The notes beneath the pieces were generated by a model. It searched no databases. It worked only from the letters and a program-made list of their open reading frames with translations, and was not told the DNA's origin. A stretch of 64,000 nucleotides of DNA, taken from positions 1,880,013 to 1,944,012 of the forward strand of contig VFFE01009182.1 in assembly GCA_008921705.1 (NCBI GenBank), written 5' to 3'. Both the position numbers and the translations under genes were made by a program. The first letter of the stretch is position 1. Each line of letters opens with the position of its first letter. This DNA comes from Burhinus oedicnemus (Eukaryota; Chordata; Aves; Charadriiformes; Burhinidae). Positions 51,421-64,000 of the stretch are shown here, piece after piece.

Positions 51421-52043
51421 CAAAACAAGTAGGTTAGAGGCAAATTTAGTATTTTATTGATGGATTAAACAATTTCTGTGAGTTAAAGCACTATTTTAAT
51501 GGTTTATGCTGGAGAAGCCATCATGATCTGAAGCTTGTTAAAAGGTGCGTAAAAAAAAAGTATGTGCTTGCTTTGCCATTCGCTTCATAGGAGAATTTGC
51601 TGTGCATTCTTTGCATTGTTCTCTTAAATTTTGCAAATTTGATTCCACGGCCCTCATTTCAATTGTTTATTTCAAACATAAGTGAAATATGCCAAAATTC
51701 AGATTATTTTAATAAACTGATGCAGACAGTTAAACAAGTATGTGTATCAATATCTATAAATATCATGCTCAGCTTACTGGATTTGGGTGATACCATCTGA
51801 TATAGCTTCATAAAGATAAAATCAGAAGGAAACCAAGTAGAAGAAGAAGTAAGGGATCATAACAATGGTTCTTAATGAAACAACAAAGGGGAATCTACTA
51901 AATGGGGAATAATCCAGCCTTGCTGCATTGGCAACTTTTATCTGTCCCTGAAACAGAAGCAAATATAATAGTAAAAAAGGAATTAGTTTAAGCAAGAAGG
52001 AGGTTTGAGTGGGTGTCTTAACAAGAATTGTATCTGAAACTGG

Positions 52044-52074
<31 letters not shown>

Positions 52075-52300
52075 TTAGAGTCAGGCCAGACAAGTTAACC
52101 TGCCCGGCTAACAGAGAAAGGATGGTGAAGTACAATTCCTATTCCCCTGAATGATCTATTTACTATTGGAAGAAAAATAAGACATTTGCTGGAAAGATGT
52201 ACTCGGAGGGACTAAAAAGGGACCAAAATGTGCTGCCCAGCTTTTAGACTGTGGAAACTACGTGTGATCTTACGTAGTGTTCGTACAAGCCAAATGTGGT
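51421..52300. other. Non-coding stretch with A29
   Basis: Contents seen: the A29 run listed separately. No AATAAA stands 10-30 bases before it and no flanking direct repeat is visible, so I do not read it as the tail of a retrocopy. Confidence 0.5.
52044..52072. repeat. (A)29 homopolymer
   Basis: Twenty-nine A in a row, the longest homopolymer in the window. Its exact length in the assembly should not be trusted. Confidence 0.97.
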
Positions 52301-52590
52301 GTGATCTTAAAGTACTCTCTGCATTTTTTGGCAAGCAGAAATCTGAGCTGTATCCTAAGGCTCTACCTTCCATAAGGGTTTTTTCTCTAATCCCTTTTTG
52401 AGCCCATTTATACATTCAGCGTCAACAACATCCTCCAGCAATAATTTACATAATTTAAGTAACAGAAGAAAAGAACTTCCTCTTCTTTTAAACATGTCAC
52501 TTGGTAATTTAGCCAGGCGTCTCCAAGATGTTATGAGGAAGATCAACTTATTATTCTCTACCTTTTCCCTACTGACATTTCAAGGTGCTT
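52301..52590 (-). mobile_element. CR1 LINE fragment (3' part), degraded
   Basis: The plus strand shows, in order, CTCTAATCCCTTTTTGAGCC, CATTTATACATTCAGC, CAACAACATCCTCCAGCAAT, ACTTCCTCTTCTTTTAAAC and GATGTTATGAGGAAGAT. These are the conserved blocks of the C-terminal ORF2 end of CR1 LINEs in reverse complement. In minus-strand translation the frame at 52355-52546 keeps the run EDVVDAECINGLKKGLEK, as in the end of CR1 ORF2. The adjoining MEGRALGYSS piece is in a second frame (52212-52415), so at least one frameshift separates them. The fragment is 5'-truncated, as CR1 copies usually are, and too decayed to be active. The 3' microsatellite end is not visible; the left boundary is approximate. 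Confidence 0.8.
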
Positions 52591-54199
52591 TCTAGGAGGG
52601 ACTCTTATTCCCGGGTGGCTTCCCACCGAGGTCGGAGAAGTTTAGTATGGTCTCATCAGTCCAGTAATATACAGTAGTTTACAAGTTTTGTAAACTACAG
52701 AAAATACAGTCATTCTAGTAAAACTACATTTTTCATTCTGAGGAAGCCAGAAATAATGTCTGTAATTATATTTTTCTGCTACGGAACTAGCAAATATTGA
52801 AGAACTTGGGTAACATACCTGAACTTTGTCAAATACTGGCAAAAAACTTGAAGTCTGGATGACAATTCTTATTTCATTTGTCATTTGTAAACATTTAAAT
52901 AAATCTTACTGAAATCTTAGGAGAAATTCACTGAATTTGAAAGGTAAAAAAAAGATGAAACCAAGCAAGTCATAAATTCTATCCCCTTAAACAGATGTGA
53001 ATTGAGAGAGGAAAATTTGTTGGGTTTTTTTTGTTTGTTTTGTTTTAATTTCTGTAAGCCTATTAACAAATTGCTGTGGTGGAATTCCAGTTTATCCATA
53101 TTCTCCATATTTGTTTACTGCAGACAACATATACATAGGCTTTTAGGAAGGAGTTACAGAAATAAAACCAGTCACTTCATCTCTAATTAGGAATTAATGT
53201 AGGTATTACTTCATACCAGAAAGGTAAGGGAACACCATGGTAACTTAGAAAGAAAACTTATTCAGGGTGTGTAAAATGCACCTAAACATTCTTATTAGTA
53301 TACCATTATTAGAACTTCTTCACATACTGCATGAACATTAAGTTATTTTCTTTTAAATTGGTTTATGTATGATTGCCTTGCCATATTCTATGCTTTTCAG
53401 GTTGAGATTGCTCCCTTTCACTCATTTATGCTGTCGTGAAACCTGTTTTCCATTTTATTGAATTCATTTTGACTATACTCCAATCCATTATAATTTAAAA
53501 CATTTAGTCCCAGATGTTGTCATTTTTTTCCCCCCTCAACAAAAGGCAGTTGTGGTAACAGCATTCATGTTCATATTTTGTTTCTCCAAATTAACAACGT
53601 TAATGTTTCCTTTCTCCTTTCATGTTAATTTGAAGAAGGACAGAGGGAGTATTTAGTCCAGGTCATGATCTCAGTTTTTGTCTTTGGAGTTTTAATCAAG
53701 AAACCATTGTAGAGGGCTAATATTTTCTTGGTTTCTTACATACAGGAATTTGAAGTAGTGTGCATGCAACAGAGAGACAAATCTTTTATATTATTTGAGA
53801 ACAGTAAAGGAATATCAGTTCTGAAGAAGGAAGAAAAAAAATCTTTTTTCTTGCCTTTCACGACCAAAATATAAAAGCAAGGGCCTGTACTGCATTCACA
53901 CTGTGATTTTGCAGTAGCCACTGAGTTTCTTATGTTACTGTGTTTTGATGCTGAATGAGGACTTATTTTCTACAATTTTTAAATTATATTTTGAGAAAAA
54001 AACCAGGGATTTCCAGCATTTCATTCATGGAAGAAAGATTTTGGTAACCTGATCTGATCATTGAATCTCTCAGTCATAACTAGGTACCTATTACATATTT
54101 CCTTAGTAATAACTTGACCCACATTATTTTTACTGTAATGTTTTCATTCTTAGGACTCCCATGTGAGACTGGTAAGCACCATTATATATTCATTTTGTG
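52591..54199. other. Non-coding stretch, nothing recognised
   Basis: A small GC-rich patch at 52601-52640 contains a GGTGG/CCACC pair. Nothing else was recognised. Confidence 0.5.
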
Positions 54200-54265
54200 A
54201 AAGGAAAACAGACCAAATTCTGATCCCATTATAATCACTGGCAATATTTTCATTGACTTTAGGTT
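54200..54265. repeat. Possible ancient interspersed relic
   Basis: GACCAAATTCTGATCCCATT...CACTGGCAATATTTTCATTGACTTTAGG resembles the old amniote pattern 'gccaaattctgctctcagttacactggtg...cattgacttcaatgg'. It is the best of the three possible copies in the window (others at 12577-12660 and 32385-32470). Confidence 0.4.
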
Positions 54266-57200
54266 CTTGTTCTAATTATCTTTCCCATTATTATTCAAGA
54301 CTGTCAAAAAGCAGAAAATGAAACTCAGTTCTTGTACATCCCAGCCTATCCGTGATGGTCTCCAATAAAAATCATTAAATAAAAACCTCATATAATGATC
54401 TGCAGAATAATTTTTCTCTCACTGTATTACATTTATTAAGAGAGCAGAGTCTATTAAAATAACCAATAGCTTTTAGCATGAAATGTGTTCTGTTTAAGTC
54501 ATGGTGTAGAGGTTGTACACATTTAGACCTTTTTGTTTAATACAGCTAAGTGAACTTACTTCAAAAAAATCTCACCATTGAGACTTTTTTTTCTTTAGAC
54601 CCTCTTGCCTTCTCCCAAAATACACCAAACATCCACTTGACAGATTTAAAAAAGAAACAGGATACCATTCCTGGAACTTTTTTTCACAGCCAAAACACTA
54701 TCATGCAGAGACACGTGGATAAAGTATTACTACAGAACAATATGGTGTGTAATTGTATGTATGCTGAATGTGCTCATTTTCTAAACAAGCTACGTGACAA
54801 CAGCTCTGACACATCTCATTAAAGGTCTATTTTCCATACTATTCACAGTCTTGATGATTTTCAGATGTATTATGTTATAGATGGATATGTAAATTAAAAA
54901 AATATGCTTGAAACGGTGCTGATTCAAGATATGATAAATCACTCACCTCCCCCAAATAAGTTAGTTGTCTAGTGATGAACAGCATTGCAAACAAACAAAA
55001 TCATATTTATTTCTATTACTTAGAACTGTTCTGGTGTCACAGCTATAACAACTCAGGAATTTCAAAGATAATATTCTCATCGTTTCCCACAGCGGTTCCC
55101 AAAAAGAATTGTTTTGATACTTCAGTGAGCCATGATCTATACCATTGTTTTTCACCAGGTTCCCTCTTCCCTTTCATCGTGATATGTGATAAAAATTATC
55201 CCCAGTAATAGTCAGTCTGACTGCTTTGACCTTACAAACACATGTTAAGGGCAGGGATTGGAATACAGAACCCATAAATTGTGCATGGTCTGCTCCGAAG
55301 TCCAGCATATGTAACTCAAACATTAAAACTTATTCCCACGTTGAGGCAGCTGGGGGGGAATGGGTGGGTATGCTGCTCTCTTCTTCATAAGCATACAGCT
55401 ACTTTCCACGAAAAAGAATGGAAAATGGATGGAAGGAAATCACACAGCTTTCAATACTTTGCATCGGAGAAGTGATTTCTAAAAAGGGAGAAGGCAATGG
55501 GTTCAAATGAAAGCTTGCTAAATAGTTCAGCAAACAAATCAAATAGTGAATTGGCATTTATAAAGGAAAATTAATATTGGCACAAGCTGTTTAAAGTGCT
55601 GTTGAAAATGAGCAAGATGACTTTCATTGAATTAAGTCTGAGGAAAAACAACAAACAGAACAGAGTCTGTAGCAACTTCAGCACAGAAAACAGAAAAAGT
55701 GTTGGATTTGAGTTTAACACGCTACTGAATCAAGGTCCACAGAACCCAATGGAGCTGCTGCTGAATCAAGCTCTGTGGCCACCATAAAACCCTGTTACTC
55801 AGTAGCCAAGTGACATGTTTATTTATATATACTGTGAAATAACTATCACCTTTATGAAGCTTTTAAACCTGCAATTTATTTTCCGCTTTTCTATTCATTA
55901 TGCAATATTTTATCAGTCTTTTATTTCATGCCATTTCACAAACCTGCAAAAAAACACCAGCGGCTCAAAAGAAAAATTAATTCTCAAGCAAATATCCTGC
56001 CCATTCCATCACAAAAAGTCTAGACAAACTTGCTCTCATCCTTCTATTGACAGTAATAATGAGTTATCAGTTTGTCTATCATGCATATCCATACGGATAT
56101 AGAGATCAAAGGAGAGATTAAAAATCTTTTTCTTGACTTGACAAAGGGGTATTAGCTCTAAAACGAGAGGTCAAGCTTGAGGCTACTCAGAGAAAATGGC
56201 AGAGGTCCTATTTTGAGGACTGTAGTAGAAATTAAATCATGTAATTGTACTTTCACAGCCCCTTTAGAACAGTGAGTAGCAATAGCTTTTTGTTGCTACA
56301 TTTCGGTTAATGCTCACATGTATAGAAGAGAAATTAAAACAGAGCTACTGTGTCAGCTCCTGCTTCATATCTTGAAACTCCATCTTAGTTGACTCATTTA
56401 TTTAAGGATGGTTCCAGGCTCACAGAATATCAGGGAAGCTTTCTATTTAAAATGAGGTTTAATGAGGAATCCCAAGTGAATCTAGAGTTGCCAAAAGGTA
56501 CTTGATCGTTAACTGTGAGAACTGAGGCATTCTAACCAGAAAACAGATGTTATATAGATAGCAGCTTCCTCATGCTGCTGTGCTAACATGTTAACTCTGA
56601 TCTGGAAAAACAATTACAGAGAAAGCAAAGATCAATTATTATAGTCAGCTACAGTCCTGACCTTCTAGTTTGAACTTTTGTTTGTACAATGGCTACTTGG
56701 AAATGGAAAATTTCTGCTCAGGTGAACATGCAAGCATCTTGAACTGAGGGCACTTTTTCTCACTGTCCCTCCTCCAAGGTATGACCCAACTCCAGTTCAC
56801 CTCAACAGGGCCTGAGAATAGTCCAGATTGCAGGGCTTTCTTGTGCCAGGGGTAAACTTCAACCATAATTTCTTCCTGAACTGCCTGATTTAACAAAAAG
56901 AAAATATCATTTAATGGGCAGCTATCTTCCACTTCAAAAGACTTGACCTTAAAAGTAACCCTTGACTCCAAGAATATTGTACTTCACATCAGCTGACTTT
57001 TTGTTGGTATTAGGCATAAGTAACCTAAGTACACACACCCTTCTCTAGCATTTTGGTAACCTTCCCAAAAACTGTTAGAGAGGTTTTATCCGAAAATCTC
57101 AATTCATAACTATTTAAAAATGTAATATTGGTAAAAGCACAATAGTCAGAAAATTACTTGATATCTGAGATTTAGAAGTTGTCTCCTACCCTAAGACTGT

Positions 57201-60200
57201 TTCAGTGACAGTCATTACAGATAGAGTAAGTATGCTAGTTAAATCTGAAACAGCAAGTTATTCTGATCACAGTATAAAAATGAGATAACAAAGCTCTTAT
57301 TTTAGTGCGCTCAGATGTCACCCTTCTTTTCTCTCCATTCTGGACACTTTTGTGTCATCCAGATTGCACCAATCCATTCCACACTATACTTGGGAGACAT
57401 GAGGAAATAACAGCTGGCCTTTACCTCCTAAAGGAAAATATTGCTGCTGCTGGGCAATTTTTTTTCCCTATCACATCAAATATTTTTATTGGTTCAACAT
57501 AGCTGGACATCTAGGAAGAATGATGTTCCCTGACTGTTTCACGTTTGCCACTCATATTGCTTTGACATATCTTGACTTTTTGGCCTAATTTCATCCATCT
57601 TACCGTTCTTCATTTGTTGTCTATGTGCATCTAAAAGTAAGTCTGGAGCATCTTGAGGTCATTAAAGAGTGTAAATCACAACGAAAAATTTACATAATGT
57701 GTCAGTATGTATCTGGAATGCTCTCATGGAAAAAGGCTTGCTAGAAAGCTCCAACACTACCCACACTTTCTACAAGTTTACTTTAAAAAGTCAAAGCGCA
57801 TCACATTCTTACAAGGTCCTATGGTTGTATAGCTTTCAGGAAGTTTGCATTGTATTTTATTAGTAATAAAATCGATCCATACATACACAATCAAATTTAT
57901 ATCATCTGTTTTAGGATTTTAACATTATGAAATGATGTCACACCAATAGACGAAAAATGAATAAGCTTGTGTCTTAGCTCAATAAAATAAGTGCATTAAA
58001 GAACCACTTGCTCACACACTACATTATGGTTAAAGGAAAACAGAAAAGCAAACCGGTTATAGAATAATGAGAACAGACTGACTACAGTCTTTCTATCCAG
58101 CTATAGCAGTTGATTTCAATTTGCTTTGTTTCCATGAGAAACATAGATCGAAATATGTCTTTATATTTTCTGAAAGTAAAAGCAAACTTATCTTTCTCCC
58201 CCTCAATGTTCATTTATTCACAAAAAGAATGACATAATATCCCGTCTTTAGGGGCTTTTCCTTGCTATATAAAAAACCTAGTGATTTTTTTCCCCCACAA
58301 GAAATCTACATTTTGAATGTAATTTATTTAGAAAAGCAGAAATTTCCTTGCAAGTTCAGAACAACTTGAATAGAATCAAGGTAGGGAAAAGGAACAGTTA
58401 TTTGTGCTGAATGATGACCTATTTCATTACAGAAAAGAAGAAAGATTACAGTGAAAGCAAGAATGCATGCAGAGATATGTTGGTCATCAAGGAAAGTACT
58501 TGCAGATGGAGGTAAACTTGGGGAACATAAACCATAGAGCAAAAAGCTCCAGGGAAATTTTTCTAAATGAACATGTTCAGTGTCACTGTTATTTCAATAG
58601 CAGCTAATCAGTGAACAATAAATATATAAACAGTGGAGAGCATTATTCTCTTCCCAAGGGTATCGAAAACATCCAAGTATGATGCTATATAGGCCTAGAA
58701 GTTCCCAAGGTAGCTACAGATAAGAGGAAACTGTTCTCTTGTGTCTCCTCCACAATTCAGCTGAATAAGTCTAATATTAATGTTTTATATTTTTCATTAT
58801 AAACATATAGTTAGTTCTAGTCTATTTTGGGTGAATATTCAATTCTATAACAGGGGAAGAATAAAAGAAATATTTGTAATTAGTTTTTAAAATTAATTCT
58901 TTTTCTATTTTTTGTAAGATACTTCACTGCATATAACTTCAATGTCAGAGGTAAAATAATTGTAATCACGTAGCCAAATGCAGCCCTTACACAATATCAG
59001 TATAACTTCTTTCTAGACTGTAGTCAGTCCAAATATTTGTATGTTAAACAAATGACCACATGACTTTCTTAAGGTAGAAATACCACACAGCAATGTTTCA
59101 TTCCTTGTTGATAAGCACGTGAGAGAGAATGTTAAAATGTATATTCAGTCAAGAACAATGTATGATGACCCATGAAGTAGGTATGAATACTTGCAGAGAC
59201 AACCATAAAGAACATACTGCTATTGAAGCGGGACAGTCTTGTAAACGAAATACATTGTTGACACTCAAAAGGCCCAGCATCTACTGCTGCCTTTGATACA
59301 GTCTTCTTGTGTCTTATGGCTTCTGTTCTGTGAAATGGAGAATACTGCAGAAATCCCATATCTAGGAGAGGACTAGCAGAGCACTGCTTACGTCTGTTTG
59401 GAGTATTAGTACCCTTACTTTTGAAATTCTAATCCATTTCATCGAGACACACTTTAAAAACCTCTCTTACTCTTAAATGTATAGGTCAAAAAGAACAACA
59501 ACAAAAAAGAGATAAATCATGGAGTCATAATAACATAACACAACAACAATATAGTTTAAGCCCATCTCTGTTCTATTTCCCTCCAGTTCCTAAATAATAA
59601 ACTAAAATATGTTTTAACAAGTTCTTCTAAGGAGGATACTAGCCCACTTTTGAGTCAGCAAAGATACTCTAGTGTACTACTGTTTACAAAACATATAAAG
59701 TTGTTGTAATAACATATATTTAAAATAACACTCTTTAACATCAAATCATTATATGTCTTAAAACATATGAACGTCTCGCCTCCAATTGTGATACAATAAA
59801 AGAAATTAAATTCTTATAACAATAACAAAAGATTGGAGAATGGTCATTACACTAATAGAACGATATACTGGAGAGCTGCAGCAAAGAGCTATGGGGTTGA
59901 TTTGACTAGCTAGTCCTAAGAGGTACAGATTCTGCACAGACTCTGTAATGTTTGAAAGGGATGTGGCTAGCCATAGTGATGACATACTTGGAAAAGTCAA
60001 GGGTCACACAAACAAGCTGTTTGGAGCGATAGCAATCTTGATGCACTATGGTTCTCTCAGCTGTTGCTATAGGATTAATTTGGAGGATTCAAGAGATTAT
60101 CCACCTACAGGAGCGGAATTGATATCTGTAATCCAAGAATAACATTCATATATATATAAATACTTGCAGTGTAACAGAGCTTTCTGCCAAAGGGAGCCCG

Positions 60201-60960
60201 TTGCTGTAAGGGTGATGGATTTGAACTGCTGCTTTGTTACCTTAACATGCCAAATAAGCAGCTTTCTATTTCTCAACAAAAAGTCATTTTGGTTTGTCAA
60301 GTATTGTTCTGTCTGTATCAGTTATTTAAATTTATGACATGCATCAGCTATGCTTTAGGTAGTATAGGTGACACCACAGCATATAGGTGATTTTGCCTCA
60401 AAAACTGGCTGTAGGTATCGATCAGGAAAAGACCTTCAAATTCCTACATATGCACATCGCATTTGCTTGAGTCTGATCCTGTCTTCAACATTTACTGTAG
60501 CAATCCTTGGGCTACTGGCACAATTTACACAAGGAAAAATTGCGAGACTGTTTCCCTCCTACAAGTTGGATCCTAACTGCGGCTACTAAGAAGTGCAGGA
60601 GACGGCAGGGATAAAAATCTAAGATGCAGGGGAGAGGGAAAAGGGCTGTTTTCATTTGTTCAAAGAATTGGCTGGAGGTGCCTGAAGCTGCAGCAGGTAG
60701 GATTTAGCAACACTGTTGGTTTTTTAATTATTACTGGTTTTTACTGACTAGGGGGAGCATGTGCCCACAGTCCACTTGCCTTTTTCTAATGAATAGTTCC
60801 TTTCATAGGCATATCCTGCCCATATATTTTTGAGGGCTCTATAGAAGAAATGTATTTCTATACCTATAGTGCCTCTTGAGGGGACCAATAGATGGTGCTC
60901 AGGACTCCACATAGCTGTACTGGGGTTATGGGACCCAATGAGACCTTCCCTGCACTGCAA
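54266..60960. other. Long non-coding stretch
   Basis: No gene or clear repeat was recognised over about 6.7 kb. Open frames are 95 codons or fewer. Sequence is uniformly AT-rich with short homopolymers. Confidence 0.55.
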
Positions 60961-61480
60961 ATGGCTCCTTCAATTTATGTGTAGCTAATCCTCATTCCCA
61001 GGGTGTGAACCAAGATGGGCATGTCAGGGCCCCAGCACTTCTCCTACATCATCACCTCTAGACTAAGCACCGCTGCCGGTACTTTTCTTGAGTCATTTAA
61101 ACCTCTGAGAATGGTGCTGGGCAGCAGGAGGCATTGGGCAGGCTGACGATACCCTGGGCACAGGTCAGAAGTGGAAATGAACCTTTGCAACTTCTTCCCA
61201 CCATCCCTGCAGGGCGGGCCTCGGGGTTGGAGCCACTGGGGTCTGCTGCGGGATGTTCAGGAGGAGGTTGCCCCACAGCTGCTAGCCAGCACCAGCCCTG
61301 GCCCACCCCAGTGGACACACAGGACTCGACAGTTAGAGGATGGGTGAAATGCTGCTGCTGGGAAGGATGGTTGAGGAGGCCTTTTGGGATGGTCTCTTTG
61401 GGTACATTGCAAGTGGCCTGTGAGTGATACTTCTGGACACCTGTTTTCAAAAGTTGTGGTAGCAAATGTTGCTATCATTA
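60961..61480. other. GC-rich island with overlapping open frames
   Basis: Clearly GC-richer than the rest, especially 61100-61380, but with few CpG, so it is not a CpG-island promoter. Overlapping frames of 122 codons (minus, 61097-61465), 97 codons (plus, 61134-61427) and 73 codons (minus, 61257-61478) are expected when GC is high and stops are rare. No translation is recognisable. It could be a non-coding RNA exon, an unidentified repeat or a decayed retroposed segment. Confidence 0.5.
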
Positions 61481-64000
61481 CCTACTCCTGGCAGCAGGCA
61501 AAGTGAAAAATCAGCCATGGAAACACTGGCCATTTCCAGAATGCTCCCACTAGGGTCAATCTAAATTGCATGAATAAATATCCACATTAATCTCTAAAAA
61601 CACACTTTTCCCTGGGTGGTAAAGAGCAATATTTAGCATTGCGAAAGGTAAAGGCCATGGCAAGAAAGGTCTGAATAAATGCCATTTTCAACTGCAACTA
61701 TGATATGGAAATATCACTCTGAAGCTTGCAAAACAAAAGCAGCAGCTGTAGACACAGATTTGCATTTAGCATTTACACCCTACTGTGGATGTGCCAAAAT
61801 AACAAACCAGAAATGTTTAGGAAGCACAAATAATCCCCTAAGAACCATAGTTTCCTGCAAGAACCTTGTCCTGTGCCTTCCTCTCCCCAGCTCTACCTTT
61901 GTTGTGTGATGGGTTGCATCACCTCAGTGTGAAGTGGCTGGAAGGGAGAGCCACTGCTGCTGCAGCTAATTGCTGCACGTTCCCTACACATTGCAATTAG
62001 GTGCTCCTGCTTCGGCTACGGTATGGTGTCGTGCCTGTTTTGATCTTCTTATCCATCCTCAGTCTTTTAAATCAGATGTTGGAGTTGTATACCTTTGAGC
62101 TGTGCAGGATACCATTGGGCCAGAAATGCTCAGTATTTTTTTTTCCCCTCCTCTGTAATGTCTCCATGAACCAGCCTTGCCAACATCCTTTTTATTTGTG
62201 CGGAGATACAAGCATAACAAATACGGTGATTAGCTTAGAATATGAATAAGAATTTTGTACTGTTACATTGTTAAAGCCTTTCACACCTAGCAAAAAGCAC
62301 TGAATTTGTACAAAAAAGGAGATTATTAGAAATGGACATTTTCTCCAACTCATTGTTATCTGCTGTTTCTAAATGTGTGTGTTTTTGAATGAAAAAGCCA
62401 CCTAGCAGCACTTCAAAATTTTGTCTCAACTTTCACATATCATCATATGATCAGAGTCAGTAAGCATTATTTTTTGCCTTTCAGTGACTGGAATTGCTTC
62501 ACAATAGTGACACTAATGTTAAGGGGCAAGGAGTTAGATGCAATGAAAAGTCATGGTGTGGTGCTGTCATTGACTTCATATAGGTTTTCAATAGGGGAGA
62601 CAAAAATATTGCTAATAACATTTAACAAACATGTATGATCTCATTCTTAAGAGGGGAAGAACTGAATTTAAAACTATGCATGGCACAGACTCGTCAGTCA
62701 AAACTTAGTAGTTATATTTAAAAATTGTATTTCTGTTGGTACAATGGCAACATCTTTTTCTTAGCTCAAGGCATTACAAAAATAGATAACATTTGGATGA
62801 AAGGAAAAGCTTTGCCTGGAAACAGAAAAGGTACTCTTAGGCATTGGAAGTTAAGTCTGAGTGTGGATAAAACAAAAGAGTTATTTCTTATTTTAGATAG
62901 AAAATGCAGTCATTCATCCTTTCTCAAATTTATTTTGTTGTGACTCAAATGTATAAATAGGATACCATGTGCATAAATTCTGTCTTTACGCCATGAATAG
63001 AATTTTCAAGTAATAATTTAAACTTCTATTTACATTTTTGTATTATGCTTCTAGTTTTATGCTAAGACATGAGAACCATCTATCTCATTCTCAAATGCAG
63101 ACGTTTTCATTTCAGGCAAGTAATCAATTTGATTAGTTGACTGAAGAATTTAGTGACAGTTCCTATGAAATCCAATCTAGACACAGCACGGTGTCCTGGA
63201 GATCCAGATACCACAGATGAAGGACAAGATGTGATATTCTGAATAGAAACAATATAGACCAAAGGATATGTGTTCTACGTATGTAAAGTATGTAATTGTC
63301 ATACATCTAAATCTTATAACAAAGAAAGGTAGAGATTCTAAAACAGAATCACAAAAATAAATAAGAATAATTTCACAAATTAAAAAAACGCAACATTAGA
63401 GCATCTCAAATCATGGCGCCTGTACCATGTACGGGAAAAGCATAATTGTCTTAAAGCAGATTCAATTATTGGCTGTTGGACAAAAGTCTTTCAGAGACCC
63501 TGTTTGACCTTCTGACAGAGGAAAAGTTGAGGAAAAAAAGGATTTTTGAGGGAATTTTGGAGCACTGAAATACTTGCACTAATAGATGAGAATTCGAGAA
63601 ACATTCTTGGAACTTTATAACCTTACACACTTGAAAGATGTCACTTATATTTAAACTATGCTAGCATTTTCAGTCTGATCATTATAATCCGCCACTTCCT
63701 TTTTCTCCTTTGTAGTCTTGAAGCAAGTCTCAGTCTAGAGAAGAAATACGCTATCTTATTAAGTGGCCAAAGTTTGATGGTGTATAAGCACAAGACCCTT
63801 AAAATTATTGCATGAAAAAAAATAATGGTACGAATTATTGCAATTTAAATGGTGTTTCCATTTTTCTCTCTAGGATGAAATCCAGATGACTTTCGTCTTG
63901 TATATCACAAAGGAAACTGAAAAATGTATTTTAGGCTCAAAATAGAATTGATTGCTCTCATAGCACTACCTGGTTTGCTCCTGTTGGACAGTATTTTGGA
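61481..64000. other. Non-coding stretch to window end
   Basis: No exon, RNA gene or recognisable repeat core. Open frames are 82 codons or fewer. The sequence runs off the window without a visible element boundary. Confidence 0.55.

Noticed and set aside
52044..52072. A29 as the poly(A) tail of a processed pseudogene or SINE.
   Set aside because: No AATAAA at the expected distance, no coding remnant upstream and no flanking direct repeat. CR1 elements do not end in poly(A).

Overview
This is eukaryotic, almost certainly vertebrate, DNA. It is AT-rich (by eye about 60-65% A+T), with microsatellites, scattered old retroposon relics, two retroviral long terminal repeats (LTRs), a 20-base assembly gap, and no operon-like packing. 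I could not recognise any protein-coding exon, tRNA, rRNA or CRISPR array; open frames are short and do not look like any family I know. A bird is the best guess. The partial LTR at 18547-18721 (minus strand) starts with the TGTCGTGGTTT terminus I associate with avian endogenous retroviruses, the one clear LINE is a CR1, and repeat density is low. The window is probably a gene desert or the interior of a very large intron.

Layout. 1-18 kb: non-coding, with A/C-rich low complexity (1794-1861), a 24-bp tandem repeat (5564-5622) and degraded MIR/L2-type relics (about 3332-3475, 4243-4320, 6901-7020, 11736-11800). 18.0-19.4 kb: the most informative locus. A 520-bp segment (18007-18526) is repeated collinearly at 18722-19241 with five substitutions and no indel. 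Between the copies lie an N gap and the first 175 bp of a minus-strand retroviral LTR whose outer end abuts the exact start of the second copy. The simplest reading is two alleles of one locus, one empty and one carrying the insertion, placed end to end by the assembler. 19-38 kb: non-coding, with (CA)16, (TAA)18 facing an ATT-rich tract, a 9-bp minisatellite and more relics. 37970-38374: a complete solo LTR with matching TGTAG/CTACA ends, inverted CCAAT boxes, TATA box and AATAAA. 38-52 kb: non-coding, with a perfect 11-bp-stem hairpin (49374-49399), an L3/MIR-type relic (51263-51420) and A29 (52044-52072). About 52300-52590: a minus-strand CR1 fragment recognisable in DNA and in broken reading frames. 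52.6-64 kb: non-coding, with a GC-rich island at about 60960-61480.

No genes work together here. The functional content visible in the sequence is limited to the cis-elements inside the solo LTR. Conserved non-coding elements or exons of long non-coding RNAs may be present, but one sequence alone cannot show them.
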